This document shows positions 1 to 5,750 of a DNA stretch of 7,416 nt, one piece after another. Source of the DNA: Deltaproteobacteria bacterium (GTDB taxonomy: Bacteria > Desulfobacterota > Desulfobacteria > Desulfobacterales > C00003060); contig JAFDFO010000099.1 of the NCBI GenBank assembly GCA_019309815.1, positions 1-7,416 of the forward strand, given 5' to 3'. The position numbers and the translations under genes were made by a program. The notes beneath the pieces were generated by a model. It worked only from the letters and a program-made list of their open reading frames with translations. It ran no database searches and had not been told where the DNA came from. How positions within the stretch are numbered: the first letter of the stretch is position 1; each line of letters starts with the position of its first letter.

Positions 1-625
1 TTCCAAGGGGTTGGAGGTCATATCTGCGATAAAGGACAAGTGTGACTTGCCGGTCATTTCTGACGTGCATCGATTTGACGAGATTACGCCTGCCGCAGAA
101 GTCTTGGACATACTACAGGTTCCGGCGTTCTTGTGTCGGCAGACCGACTTCGTGGTCGCCGTTTCTGCATCTGGAAAGCCCGTCAACATCAAGAAGGGGC
201 AGTTTCTGGCTCCTTGGGATGTGGAGCATGTGATAGACAAAGTGGTTTCAACGGGAAATCGTCAGGTTGTGTTGACGGAGCGAGGTACGACATTCGGATA
301 CAATAACTTAGTCGTAGACTTTCGCAGCTTGACCATCATGCGGGGTTTAGGATGGCCCGTTGTATTTGACGCTACTCACAGCGTCCAGCTTCCTGGCGGT
401 GCAGGAAAAGCCTCAGGCGGACAAAGGGAATTTGTGCCGGCGATGGCACGAGCCGCAGTGGCTGCCGGTGTGGACGGGATTTTCCTGGAAGTTCACAAAG
501 ACCCGGAATGTGCTCTCTGTGATGGTCCCAACTCCCTTCCATTGACCGGTTTGGAGGCACTCCTGAACGAGTTGAAGGCAATACACAGCGCTATATTGTC
601 GAGCCGTCAGGAGGGTGACGGATAA
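1..625 (+). CDS. kdsA: 3-deoxy-8-phosphooctulonate (KDO-8-P) synthase, 5' end outside window
   Basis: Condenses phosphoenolpyruvate with arabinose-5-phosphate to give KDO-8-phosphate, the cytosolic precursor of the KDO sugars that link lipid A to the LPS core. About 207 residues are visible of a family length near 270-284, so roughly 65-75 N-terminal residues lie left of the window. The frame is open from base 2 with no real start: the TTG at 11 is internal, since the preceding codons read S-K-G and continue the family's G-L-E-x-I segment. Diagnostic motifs in order are SDVH (about 59-70), CRQTD (136-150), VNIKKGQF (182-205), TERGTTFGYNN (279-311), FDATHS (365-382), EVHKDPE (488-508) and CDGPN (518-532). 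The CDG triad resembles metal-independent enzymes such as E. coli KdsA; the deciding Asn/Cys near the N-terminus is not visible. lptC begins 9 bases after the stop, without kdsC or kdsD between them. The identification is firm. Confidence 0.96.
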   Translation, partial: SKGLEVISAIKDKCDLPVISDVHRFDEITPAAEVLDILQVPAFLCRQTDFVVAVSASGKPVNIKKGQFLAPWDVEHVIDKVVSTGNRQVVLTERGTTFGYNNLVVDFRSLTIMRGLGWPVVFDATHSVQLPGGAGKASGGQREFVPAMARAAVAAGVDGIFLEVHKDPECALCDGPNSLPLTGLEALLNELKAIHSAILSSRQEGDG

Positions 626-634
626 AGACTGCAG

Positions 635-1195
635 ATGTCAAAGACGAGGATAGTCCTGTATTGCTTGATGGTTGTTATGGTTGCAGGCCTTGGGTTTGCC
701 TTGATGAGTCATTCTCGCCCTAAGGAGGAGGAACCTGTGTCCTTGGAGTCGGTCATGCCAAAGAAGAGCGATGTGTGTCTGAACCGTATTCACCATGTTG
801 CGACTCGAGACGGCGTCAAGGAGTGGATGCTCGACGCTGAGTCGGCACAGTATGAAAAAGCAGGCAGCAAGACCGTATTCAAGGACATTTGTGCCACGTT
901 TTTTCTTGAAGGGGGCAGGGCTGTGACCTTGAGTAGTCGTGACGGAGTCCTCTTGACCGATACCAAAGATATGGAAATCTGGGGAGATGTAGTCGTTCGA
1001 AGCGGCTCATATGAATTGAATACGAATAGGATACGCTACGATCACAAGGCTCAGGTTTTGTCGACGAAGACCCCAATTATCATCAAGGGAAAAGGCTTGG
1101 AGATTACCGGAGACAGGATGACCTTTAACCTTCAAACAGAGCACGTTGTGGTGCAAGGCAAGGTCCAGGCGGTTCTTGAGGACTTCACTTTGTGA
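635..1195 (+). CDS. lptC: LPS export system protein LptC
   Basis: Bitopic inner-membrane protein that takes LPS from the LptB2FG transporter and passes it to periplasmic LptA. The 186-residue product has a short basic N-terminus, one hydrophobic segment at about residues 6-24 (rich in V, L, M and G) and a periplasmic domain of alternating short strands. That domain shows the LptC/OstA-like pattern, including W-x-L-D-A-E-S-A near residue 65 and repeated D-G-V / I-x-G-D-x-V-V steps. Length and architecture match the family, whose primary sequence is weakly conserved, so adjacency to lptA and lptB carries much of the call. The ATG lies 9 bases after kdsA; the nearest strong purine tract (AGGAGGG, 609-615) is about 19 bases upstream, too far for a normal ribosome site, so translation may be coupled to kdsA. 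Unlike most lpt clusters, a 361-base spacer separates it from lptA. Confidence 0.88.
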   Translation: MSKTRIVLYCLMVVMVAGLGFALMSHSRPKEEEPVSLESVMPKKSDVCLNRIHHVATRDGVKEWMLDAESAQYEKAGSKTVFKDICATFFLEGGRAVTLSSRDGVLLTDTKDMEIWGDVVVRSGSYELNTNRIRYDHKAQVLSTKTPIIIKGKGLEITGDRMTFNLQTEHVVVQGKVQAVLEDFTL

Positions 1196-1297
1196 TCAAC
1201 CTATCGACAATTGAAGATTGAAAATTGAATATTGAAGATTGTAAAGAAATGAAGAGCGATAATTGGCCATTCTTTCTAATTTTCAATTTTGATGGTC

Positions 1298-1461
1298 TCG
1301 TAAAAAGTCTGAAATTCCGTCATGCCTGCGAAGGCAGACATCCAGAAGTATCTGAATATACTGGATAGCGCTAAAGGTTGCGCCTGACGGCTTAAAAAGA
1401 GGCACTACGTGCCCCGCCTTCGCGGGAATGACGCCAGGGAACGTTTTGAGACTTTTTACGA
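1298..1461. mobile_element. MITE/REP-like palindromic element with 13-bp terminal inverted repeats
   Basis: A 164-base non-coding element. Its ends are perfect inverted repeats: TCGTAAAAAGTCT at 1298-1310 and AGACTTTTTACGA at 1449-1461. Just inside are two further oppositely oriented segments, CCGTCATGCCTGCGAAGGCA starting at 1318 and, in reverse, GCGGGAATGACG near 1422-1434. These match the widespread 'CGTCAT-CCCGCGAA-GCGGG-ATCCAG' intergenic repeat type known from many proteobacteria. No transposase is encoded, so any movement would need an enzyme supplied in trans. I see no clear target-site duplication, so mobility is inferred from the terminal repeats alone. Confidence 0.7.
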
Positions 1462-1545
1462 CTTTGTCAATATGTTAACGAAGATAATAGCGATGATTGG
1501 GAACTGTCTTTAATCTTCAATCTTCAATTTTCAATCTTCAATTCT

Positions 1546-1549
1546 AAGG
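1546..1549 (+). promoter_or_regulatory. Ribosome binding site of lptA
   Basis: TAAGG sits just before lptA with 7 bases between AAGG and the ATG at 1557. It lies immediately outside the right repeat arm that ends at 1543, so the repeat region stops short of the translation signal. It supports ATG 1557 over the adjacent in-frame ATG at 1560. Confidence 0.55.
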
Positions 1550-1556
1550 TTTTGCT

Positions 1557-2090
1557 ATGATGTGGCAGCGGTGCACCAAGTGGGTAGTGATATTGATATT
1601 GCTGTTCTTCGCGCATCCCCGGGTGACAGGGTCCGAGGAAAATGCAGCGGTGGAAACAGTTATACGCATCACCGCGGACAGGCTGGAATCGGACCATGAG
1701 ATGAAGCTTGTAGAGTTCACCGGGAACGTTGTGGCGACAGAGGATGACGTAGTGATTGAAGCTGATCGCATGAAGATTTTCTACCAGCCAGGTGAAGATG
1801 AATCAGTGGGGGCGGGCAGGATCGACAGGATCGTCTCTGAAGGGAATGTCAAGATTGTTTTTGACGGTGGAACCAAGAAGGCTATGGCAGACAAGATGGT
1901 CTACTTCGCAGACAAAAAGGTGCTGGAGCTGAGCGGTGGAGACCCAAGGGTGTGGTCTGGGAAGAACATCATTCGGGGGAAGAAGATCACGGTGTTCCAA
2001 ACTGAAAACCGCAGCTTGGTGGAGGGAGACGATGGCAACCAAGTCGAGGCCACGCTTTTTGTTGAAGAAGGGGATGGATTAAGGAAGTAA
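1557..2090 (+). CDS. lptA: Periplasmic LPS-transport bridge protein LptA (OstA-like)
   Basis: Periplasmic protein that polymerises into the beta-jellyroll bridge carrying LPS from LptC to the outer-membrane LptD/E complex. The 177-residue product opens with a signal peptide: a basic stretch (R5, K8), a hydrophobic core at about residues 9-18 and likely cleavage near V-T-G-S at 23-26. The mature part shows the OstA-domain pattern I-T-A-D-R-L-E (about 38-44), E-F-T-G-N-V-V-A (52-59), I-E-A-D-R-M-K-I (67-74) and later S-E-G-N-V-K-I, typical of LptA and the LptD N-terminus. Length matches E. coli LptA (about 185 residues). AAGG 7 bases upstream supports the start. Its TAA overlaps the lptB ATG by one base (TAATG), indicating coupled translation. 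The repeat-filled spacer upstream raises the question of whether it is transcribed with lptC or from its own promoter. Confidence 0.93.
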   Translation: MMWQRCTKWVVILILLFFAHPRVTGSEENAAVETVIRITADRLESDHEMKLVEFTGNVVATEDDVVIEADRMKIFYQPGEDESVGAGRIDRIVSEGNVKIVFDGGTKKAMADKMVYFADKKVLELSGGDPRVWSGKNIIRGKKITVFQTENRSLVEGDDGNQVEATLFVEEGDGLRK

Positions 2091-2812
2091 TGGCGACGCT
2101 GCTGGCTAAGGACTTAGTCAAAACTTACGGAAAGAAGCGTGTGGTTGCTTCTGTTTCGCTGGAGGTGGAAAGCGGGCGTGTGGTTGGCCTTCTCGGCCCC
2201 AACGGGGCAGGGAAGACCACAACCTTTTACATGATTATTGGACTCATAAGGCCTGATGGGGGGAGAGTCTTCCTGGATGAGGAGGACATCACTTCACACC
2301 CCATGTACATTAGGGCACGGAAGGGAATCGGATATCTTCCACAAGAGGCCTCGATTTTTCGGAAGTTGACAGTGGAAGACAATGTCCTTGCAATTTTAGA
2401 AACCCTCCCCCTGAGCCGATCCGAGCGGCACAGTCGACTTGAGGAGCTTCTCGAAGAATTGAATATTGGGCATTTGGCGCAACAGAGAGCGTACACTTTG
2501 TCTGGCGGAGAACGACGTCGCGTCGAGATTACACGAGCCCTTGTTACAACGCCTTCGTTCATTCTCCTTGACGAGCCCTTTGCGGGAATCGATCCTATCG
2601 CTGTCGTTGACATACAAAAAGTTATCGGGCAGCTCAAAGAGAGAGGGATAGGAATAGTCATATCGGATCACAATGTTCGGGAGACCCTCGGAGTTTGTGA
2701 CCAGGCGTACATCTTAAACGAGGGCGTATTGATCGAATCGGGATCTCCGGAAACTATTGCTTCAAGTAGTGTGGCCCGAGAAGTGTATCTGGGAGAGGGG
2801 TTCAGGCTCTAA
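2090..2812 (+). CDS. lptB: LPS export ABC transporter ATP-binding protein LptB
   Basis: Cytoplasmic ATPase of the LptB2FGC complex that powers extraction of LPS from the inner membrane. The 240-residue product carries every ABC motif in order: Walker A GPNGAGKTT (residues 36-44), Q-loop Gln85 in LPQEASIF, signature LSGGE (137-141) followed by RRR, Walker B ILLDE (158-162), D-loop-like AGID and the switch His194 in ISDHNVRETL. The P-Q-E-A-S-I-F-R-K-L and D-H-N-V-R-E-T-L stretches and the length are typical of LptB rather than of branched-chain amino-acid transporters, its close relatives. No motif residue is missing. The start overlaps the lptA stop, and AAGGAA (2081-2086) lies in the lptA end as a close ribosome site. 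The partner permeases lptF and lptG are not in the window. Confidence 0.97.
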   Translation: MATLLAKDLVKTYGKKRVVASVSLEVESGRVVGLLGPNGAGKTTTFYMIIGLIRPDGGRVFLDEEDITSHPMYIRARKGIGYLPQEASIFRKLTVEDNVLAILETLPLSRSERHSRLEELLEELNIGHLAQQRAYTLSGGERRRVEITRALVTTPSFILLDEPFAGIDPIAVVDIQKVIGQLKERGIGIVISDHNVRETLGVCDQAYILNEGVLIESGSPETIASSSVAREVYLGEGFRL

Positions 2813-2835
2813 AAGCCTTGCCCCAACAAAACAAC

Positions 2836-2898
2836 TGGAGTAGTGGAGTATTGGAGTGATGGATTAAAAAAAGCCTTTTCCAGTACGCCATCACTCCA
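2836..2898. repeat. Octamer tandem array with inverted partner upstream of rpoN
   Basis: Four 8-base units run from 2836 to 2867: TGGAGTAG, TGGAGTAT, TGGAGTGA, TGGATTAA. An inverted copy follows: TGGAGTGATGG (2852-2862) is perfectly complementary to CCATCACTCCA (2888-2898), giving an 11-bp stem with a 25-base, A/T-containing loop. There is no T-run after the stem, so I do not call it an intrinsic terminator. It occupies most of the 135-base lptB-rpoN spacer. Confidence 0.75.
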
Positions 2899-2947
2899 TA
2901 GTTCATTCGGTGCAAAGGTGTCACGCTTTTTAGGACGTTAGATTACA

Positions 2948-4396
2948 ATGGCTTTGGAACTCAGACAACAACTTCGCCTTACCCAGCAGCTGGTCATGAC
3001 TCCCCAGCTGCAGCAAGCCATCAAGCTTCTGCAGTTGTCCCGACTCGAACTTCTTGAAGTCATTAATGAAGAAATGGAGGAAAACCCTGTTCTTGAAGAT
3101 ACCCCTGAAGAGGTTCCCGAAGATGGTTCTGCTGAGGGTGCCGGTGAGGATCCGGTAGCCGAACCCATGGAGCCTCCTGAGTTGAAGCCGGTCACTGTGG
3201 AGGAGACGGCCCGAGAGGATATAGACTGGTCCAGCTATTTGGGAGAGTATAGTGCCCCCGGGCCTGTCTGTTTTGAATCTGAAGAGCGGGAAGTTCCGGA
3301 ATACGAGAATTTTCTGGCCCGCCGAGAATCTTTGAATGAGCATCTTATGTGGCAGCTCCTGCTTTGCGGTGTGAGCCGCAAAGAAGAACAGATCGGCAGT
3401 GCGATTATTGGTAACCTCAACAAGGATGGTTATCTTCAGTCTACAGTCGACGAGATTGCTATCATGACAGAGGTTGATATCTCACAGGTAGAGAAAGTCT
3501 TGAGCAGGATGCAGTCTTTTGATCCCTCCGGCGTCTGTGCTCGGGATCTGCCAGAGTGTCTTCTGATTCAGGTGGGGCATTTAGGGTTGCAGGATTCGAT
3601 TGTTATCCAGATCATCCGGGATCAGTTGAAGCATGTGGAAAATAAGAACTACAAGGCGATTTCTCGGGCACTGGGTGTCAGCGTGGATGGTGTTTCTTCA
3701 GCTGTCGGGGTCATTACAGGATTGGAACCAAAACCGGGTAGGGAGTTCAGTGAGGAAGAACCCCAATACATTAGTCCGGATGTGTTTGTGTACAAAATGG
3801 GCGATGAATTTGTCATTGTGCTGAACGAGGACGGCTTGCCCAAGCTTCGTATAAGCTCCTTTTATAGAGAAGCTCTGCAAAAAAAGGGAGACGAGATTTC
3901 CAATCCCACTAAAGACTATATCCAAAACAAACTCCGGTCCGCAGTGTGGCTCATTCGAAGCATTCACCAACGTCAGAGGACCATTTATAAGGTAGTTGAG
4001 AGTATTGTCGGTTTCCAGCGGAATTTCCTTGAGAAAGGTATTGCTCATTTGAAGCCCATGGTATTGAGGGATGTGGCTGCGGACATCGGGATGCACGAGT
4101 CGACCGTGAGTCGAGTTACCACGAACAAGTACGTTCATACGCCCCAGGGTATTTATGAGTTGAAGTTCTTTTTTAATAGTTCTATTAGTCGATTCGACGG
4201 AGAGACAATTGCTTCGGCCAGCGTCAAAGAAAAAATCCGAAAGATCGTTGAGTCTGAAGATCCTGCTAAACCTTACAGTGACAAAAAGATGGTTGACATT
4301 TTAGAAGCTTCAAATATTAGTATAGCGCGTAGGACAGTTGCTAAATACCGAGAGATGCTCGGTGTGCTCCCGTCTAACAAGCGCAAGAAGCTATGA
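2948..4396 (+). CDS. rpoN: RNA polymerase sigma-54 factor RpoN
   Basis: Alternative sigma factor that directs RNA polymerase to -24/-12 promoters and needs an AAA+ activator to melt them; it commonly controls nitrogen, flagellar, transport and stress genes. The 482-residue product is full length. Region I is the Gln/Leu-rich activator-contact segment (about residues 1-50, LRQQLRLTQQLVMTPQLQQA). Region II is acidic and proline-rich (about 50-95). The core-binding domain follows, with D-P-S-G-V-x-A-R-D-L about 190 residues in. The helix-turn-helix lies at about 372-396 (VLRDVAADIGMHESTVSRVT), and the RpoN box ARRTVAKYRE at 460-469 is intact. The ATG at 2948 begins the canonical M-A-L-E-L-R-Q; only a weak AGGA (2932-2935) lies 12 bases upstream. 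Its TGA falls within the hpf ribosome site region. I see no clear -24/-12 autoregulatory promoter in the spacer. Confidence 0.98.
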   Translation: MALELRQQLRLTQQLVMTPQLQQAIKLLQLSRLELLEVINEEMEENPVLEDTPEEVPEDGSAEGAGEDPVAEPMEPPELKPVTVEETAREDIDWSSYLGEYSAPGPVCFESEEREVPEYENFLARRESLNEHLMWQLLLCGVSRKEEQIGSAIIGNLNKDGYLQSTVDEIAIMTEVDISQVEKVLSRMQSFDPSGVCARDLPECLLIQVGHLGLQDSIVIQIIRDQLKHVENKNYKAISRALGVSVDGVSSAVGVITGLEPKPGREFSEEEPQYISPDVFVYKMGDEFVIVLNEDGLPKLRISSFYREALQKKGDEISNPTKDYIQNKLRSAVWLIRSIHQRQRTIYKVVESIVGFQRNFLEKGIAHLKPMVLRDVAADIGMHESTVSRVTTNKYVHTPQGIYELKFFFNSSISRFDGETIASASVKEKIRKIVESEDPAKPYSDKKMVDILEASNISIARRTVAKYREMLGVLPSNKRKKL

Positions 4397-4401
4397 GGAG
4401 G
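4395..4401 (+). promoter_or_regulatory. Strong ribosome binding site that sets the hpf start
   Basis: GAGGAGG overlaps the rpoN stop codon and lies 9 bases before ATG 4411. This rules against the ATG at 4393 (overlapping the rpoN stop as ATGA), which would place the ribosome site inside its own coding region and add six residues not typical of the family. Confidence 0.75.
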
Positions 4402-4410
4402 CCAACAGGC

Positions 4411-4959
4411 ATGCAAACGTCGTTGACATTCATCAACCTTGAGCCTTCAGAGACCCTGAAGGCATATGCACGTGAGAAGTTGGATAGATTTGACAGGTAC
4501 GTGGACAATCCTGCAAAAGGAAACGTCGTATTAACAGTTGAGAAATTCCGACACATTGCCGACATTAACATCAGTGCGGACGGATTCGTCGTGAATGGTC
4601 ATGAGGAAACCGGTGACATGTATTCGGCGATAGACATGGCTTTGGATAAGATCGAGAAGCAGATCATAAAGAACAAAAAGAAATATAAGAAGCGTCGCTC
4701 GGCGGCGGCGAAATCCAAGATGTCTCGATATGAAGAGGTAGGGATTACTTCGGCACCGGATGTGGATCCGGAGACACCGTCCCGAATTGCTATGATCCAG
4801 AATATCGACTATAAACCCATGGATATTGAGGAAGCGGTTCTGCAAATGGACCTGATCAAGGAAGCCTTTCTGGTGTTTACCAATTCCAAGAGCGAAGAGG
4901 TAAACGTGTTGTACCGTCTAAAGGGTGGGAACTACGGGCTGATTCAACCCAGCTCCTGA
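4411..4959 (+). CDS. hpf: Long-form ribosome hibernation promoting factor
   Basis: Binds the 30S decoding region of idle ribosomes and, in the long form, dimerises through its C-terminal domain to build inactive 100S particles during starvation. With the start at 4411 the product is 182 residues. The N-terminal S30AE/YfiA domain spans about 1-95 (MQTSLTFINLEPSETLKAYA, then E-K-F-R-H-I-A-D-I-N-I and A-I-D-M-A-L-D-K-I-E-K-Q). A Lys/Arg-rich linker follows (about 88-104), then the C-terminal dimerisation domain at about 125-182, with Y-K-P-M-D-I-E-E-A-V-L-Q-M, F-V-F-T-N or near equivalent, V-N-V-L-Y-R and G-N-Y-G-L-I-Q-P. Enterobacterial Hpf and YfiA lack this second domain; it is usual in Firmicutes and many other phyla. 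It follows rpoN immediately, as in many proteobacteria, and is probably co-transcribed with it. Confidence 0.95.
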   Translation: MQTSLTFINLEPSETLKAYAREKLDRFDRYVDNPAKGNVVLTVEKFRHIADINISADGFVVNGHEETGDMYSAIDMALDKIEKQIIKNKKKYKKRRSAAAKSKMSRYEEVGITSAPDVDPETPSRIAMIQNIDYKPMDIEEAVLQMDLIKEAFLVFTNSKSEEVNVLYRLKGGNYGLIQPSS

Positions 4960-5142
4960 AACCCGCCGGCTGCGCAGTCGGTTGCTTAGGCGCTCGCTAA
5001 CCTTTATCCGCCTCTGGCGGGCCGCAGCCCTGCTGAACGGGATCTCCGCTAGGCTCCGTCAAGCTACGGGGAATGCACTCGCTATTGCGGTTCAATGGCG
5101 GATACGGGAATTTGTCTTGCTGACCAGACTATGCAATAATAG
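4960..5142. other. GC-rich hpf-ptsN spacer with short hairpins
   Basis: A 183-base gene-free spacer. It holds CCGCC-tct-GGCGG (5008-5020, a 5-bp stem), an imperfect GGTTGC/GCTAACC pair (4980-5002) and CCGT/ACGG around 5056-5069. None is followed by a T-run, so a simple intrinsic terminator is not supported. The segment near 5045-5060 (CTCCGCTAGGCTCCGT) resembles CTCTGCTACGCTGCGT in the ptsN-rapZ spacer (about 5655-5670), which may reflect a shared dispersed repeat. No tRNA or plausible small gene was found. Confidence 0.5.
5112..5140 (+). promoter_or_regulatory. Possible sigma-70-type promoter for ptsN
   Basis: TTGTCT (5112-5117) and AATAAT (5135-5140) are separated by 17 bases and match the -35 and -10 consensus at 4 of 6 and 5 of 6 positions. 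Transcription would then begin around 5146-5148, right at the ptsN ATG (5149). This is a visual match only; such matches occur by chance in A/T-rich sequence. Confidence 0.35.
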
Positions 5143-5148
5143 TTGAGT

Positions 5149-5607
5149 ATGAAAATCATAGACAGCCTGCAAGAAGAGACCATCATTTCTGAGCTAGATG
5201 CTACCGACAAAAAGGGAGTGTTGGAAGAGCTCACAGGGCCTGTGGTAAAGATCTCAGGGGTGGACCAGGAGGAAATGGTTCGCGTGCTCTTGGAACGTGA
5301 GCGATTAGGTAGCACGGGCATCGGGGGAGGCATTGCCATCCCCCACGGAAAGTTGAAATCTCTCCAGTCGTTGTTGGTTAGCTTTGGGCGAAGCCACAAG
5401 GGCGTTGACTTTGAAGCTATCGACGGCAAACCGGCCCACCTCTTTTTCCTGTTGATGGCCCCCGAAAATTCGACGGGGGATCATCTGCGGATGCTTGCCG
5501 GTATCTCCCGATTACTCAAAGACGATAAATTCAGACAGCGGCTCATGACTGCAGAGGACCAACACAAGCTTTACACGGTCATCGCAGATGAAGACCGCGA
5601 ATTCTGA
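5149..5607 (+). CDS. ptsN: Nitrogen-type PTS regulatory protein EIIA-Ntr
   Basis: Phosphoryl acceptor at the end of the PTS-Ntr chain (EI-Ntr, NPr/HPr, EIIA-Ntr); it regulates rather than transports, and in enterobacteria influences potassium uptake and nitrogen or stress responses. The 152-residue product is one EIIA fructose/mannitol-type domain. The phosphorylation site is His66 in the motif S-T-G-I-G-G-G-I-A-I-P-H-G-K, preceded by E-R-E-R-L-G-S; F-F-L-L-M-A-P follows, then D-H-L-R-M-L-A-G-I-S-R-L-L near residues 117-130. It is full length. The ATG at 5149 is preferred; an in-frame TTG at 5143 adds two residues. Neither has a recognisable Shine-Dalgarno sequence, which is unlike its neighbours. 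Position between hpf and rapZ matches the classic rpoN cluster and supports the Ntr assignment over a sugar-specific EIIA. Confidence 0.94.
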   Translation: MKIIDSLQEETIISELDATDKKGVLEELTGPVVKISGVDQEEMVRVLLERERLGSTGIGGGIAIPHGKLKSLQSLLVSFGRSHKGVDFEAIDGKPAHLFFLLMAPENSTGDHLRMLAGISRLLKDDKFRQRLMTAEDQHKLYTVIADEDREF

Positions 5608-5730
5608 ACCCGGGCTGCACCTGTCTGAACGGTCTACATGGGTGCCCGGGTGCCCTCTGCTACGCTGCGTGGCTGAGGTCAGGCGGTTTGCGTGTTTGGA
5701 TCAGAAGGCACCGTTGTTAGCCTGACCCGT
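5608..5730 (+). other. Structured ptsN-rapZ leader with two inverted repeats
   Basis: Two perfect 8-base inverted repeats lie in tandem. The first is ACCCGGGC (5608-5615) with GCCCGGGT (5644-5651), starting directly after the ptsN stop and extendable inward with bulges through ACC/TGT pairs. The second is GGTCAGGC (5677-5684) with GCCTGACC (5720-5727), reinforced inside by GGT/ACC, and ends a few bases before the rapZ ribosome site. Neither is followed by a T-run. The first could be a 3'-end stabilising hairpin, the second a 5' leader structure. I do not recognise a known riboswitch. Confidence 0.5.
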
Positions 5731-5733
5731 CAC

Positions 5734-5740
5734 AGGAGGT
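5734..5740 (+). promoter_or_regulatory. Ribosome binding site that supports the TTG start of rapZ
   Basis: AGGAGGT, a near-ideal Shine-Dalgarno sequence, has 10 bases between it and TTG 5751 (13 to TTG 5754). There is no ATG between it and the conserved K-V-V-I-I-S-G-L-S-G-S-G-K segment, so a TTG start is the best reading. Confidence 0.75.
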
Positions 5741-5750
5741 TATACGGAAG

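Larger units (their letters stand above)
1196..1556. repeat. lptC-lptA spacer: composite inverted-repeat region
   Basis: A 361-base gene-free spacer built almost wholly of repeats. Its outer arms, 1209-1247 and 1507-1543, are near-perfect inverted copies of each other and consist of heptamers: ATTGAAN at 1210-1241 (four units plus ATTG) and the complement, YTTCAAT, at 1515-1542 (four units). Between the arms lies a palindromic element (1298-1461, listed separately), and a second short inverted stretch (about 1274-1294, TTTTCAA-like units) could pair with the left arm instead. I see no open reading frame, tRNA or convincing terminator. TTGTCA (1464-1469) and GATAAT (1483-1488) look promoter-like but are only 13 bases apart. 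Confidence 0.8.

Noticed and set aside
11..13. TTG as the true start of kdsA
   Set aside because: The frame is open to the left edge and the protein would lack about a quarter of the synthase barrel; the gene is simply cut by the window.
1464..1488. TTGTCA / GATAAT promoter for lptA at the end of the palindromic element
   Set aside because: The spacing is 13 bases, too short for sigma-70; no better-spaced pair was seen.
2227..2661. 144-codon open frame on the - strand inside lptB
   Set aside because: Antisense to the ABC motifs of lptB, with no family features; a shadow.
2853..2897. Intrinsic terminator after lptB
   Set aside because: The stem is good but the loop is 25 bases and no T-run follows on either side in the right place.
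2898..2947. Sigma-54 (-24/-12) autoregulatory promoter before rpoN
   Set aside because: I looked for TGGCAC-N5-TTGC-like spacing and found no match; the sequence here is GTGTCACGC with no partner.
3698..4138. 146-codon open frame on the - strand inside rpoN
   Set aside because: It lies entirely opposite the conserved sigma-54 core and DNA-binding region, has no recognisable domain and no upstream ribosome site; a shadow of rpoN.
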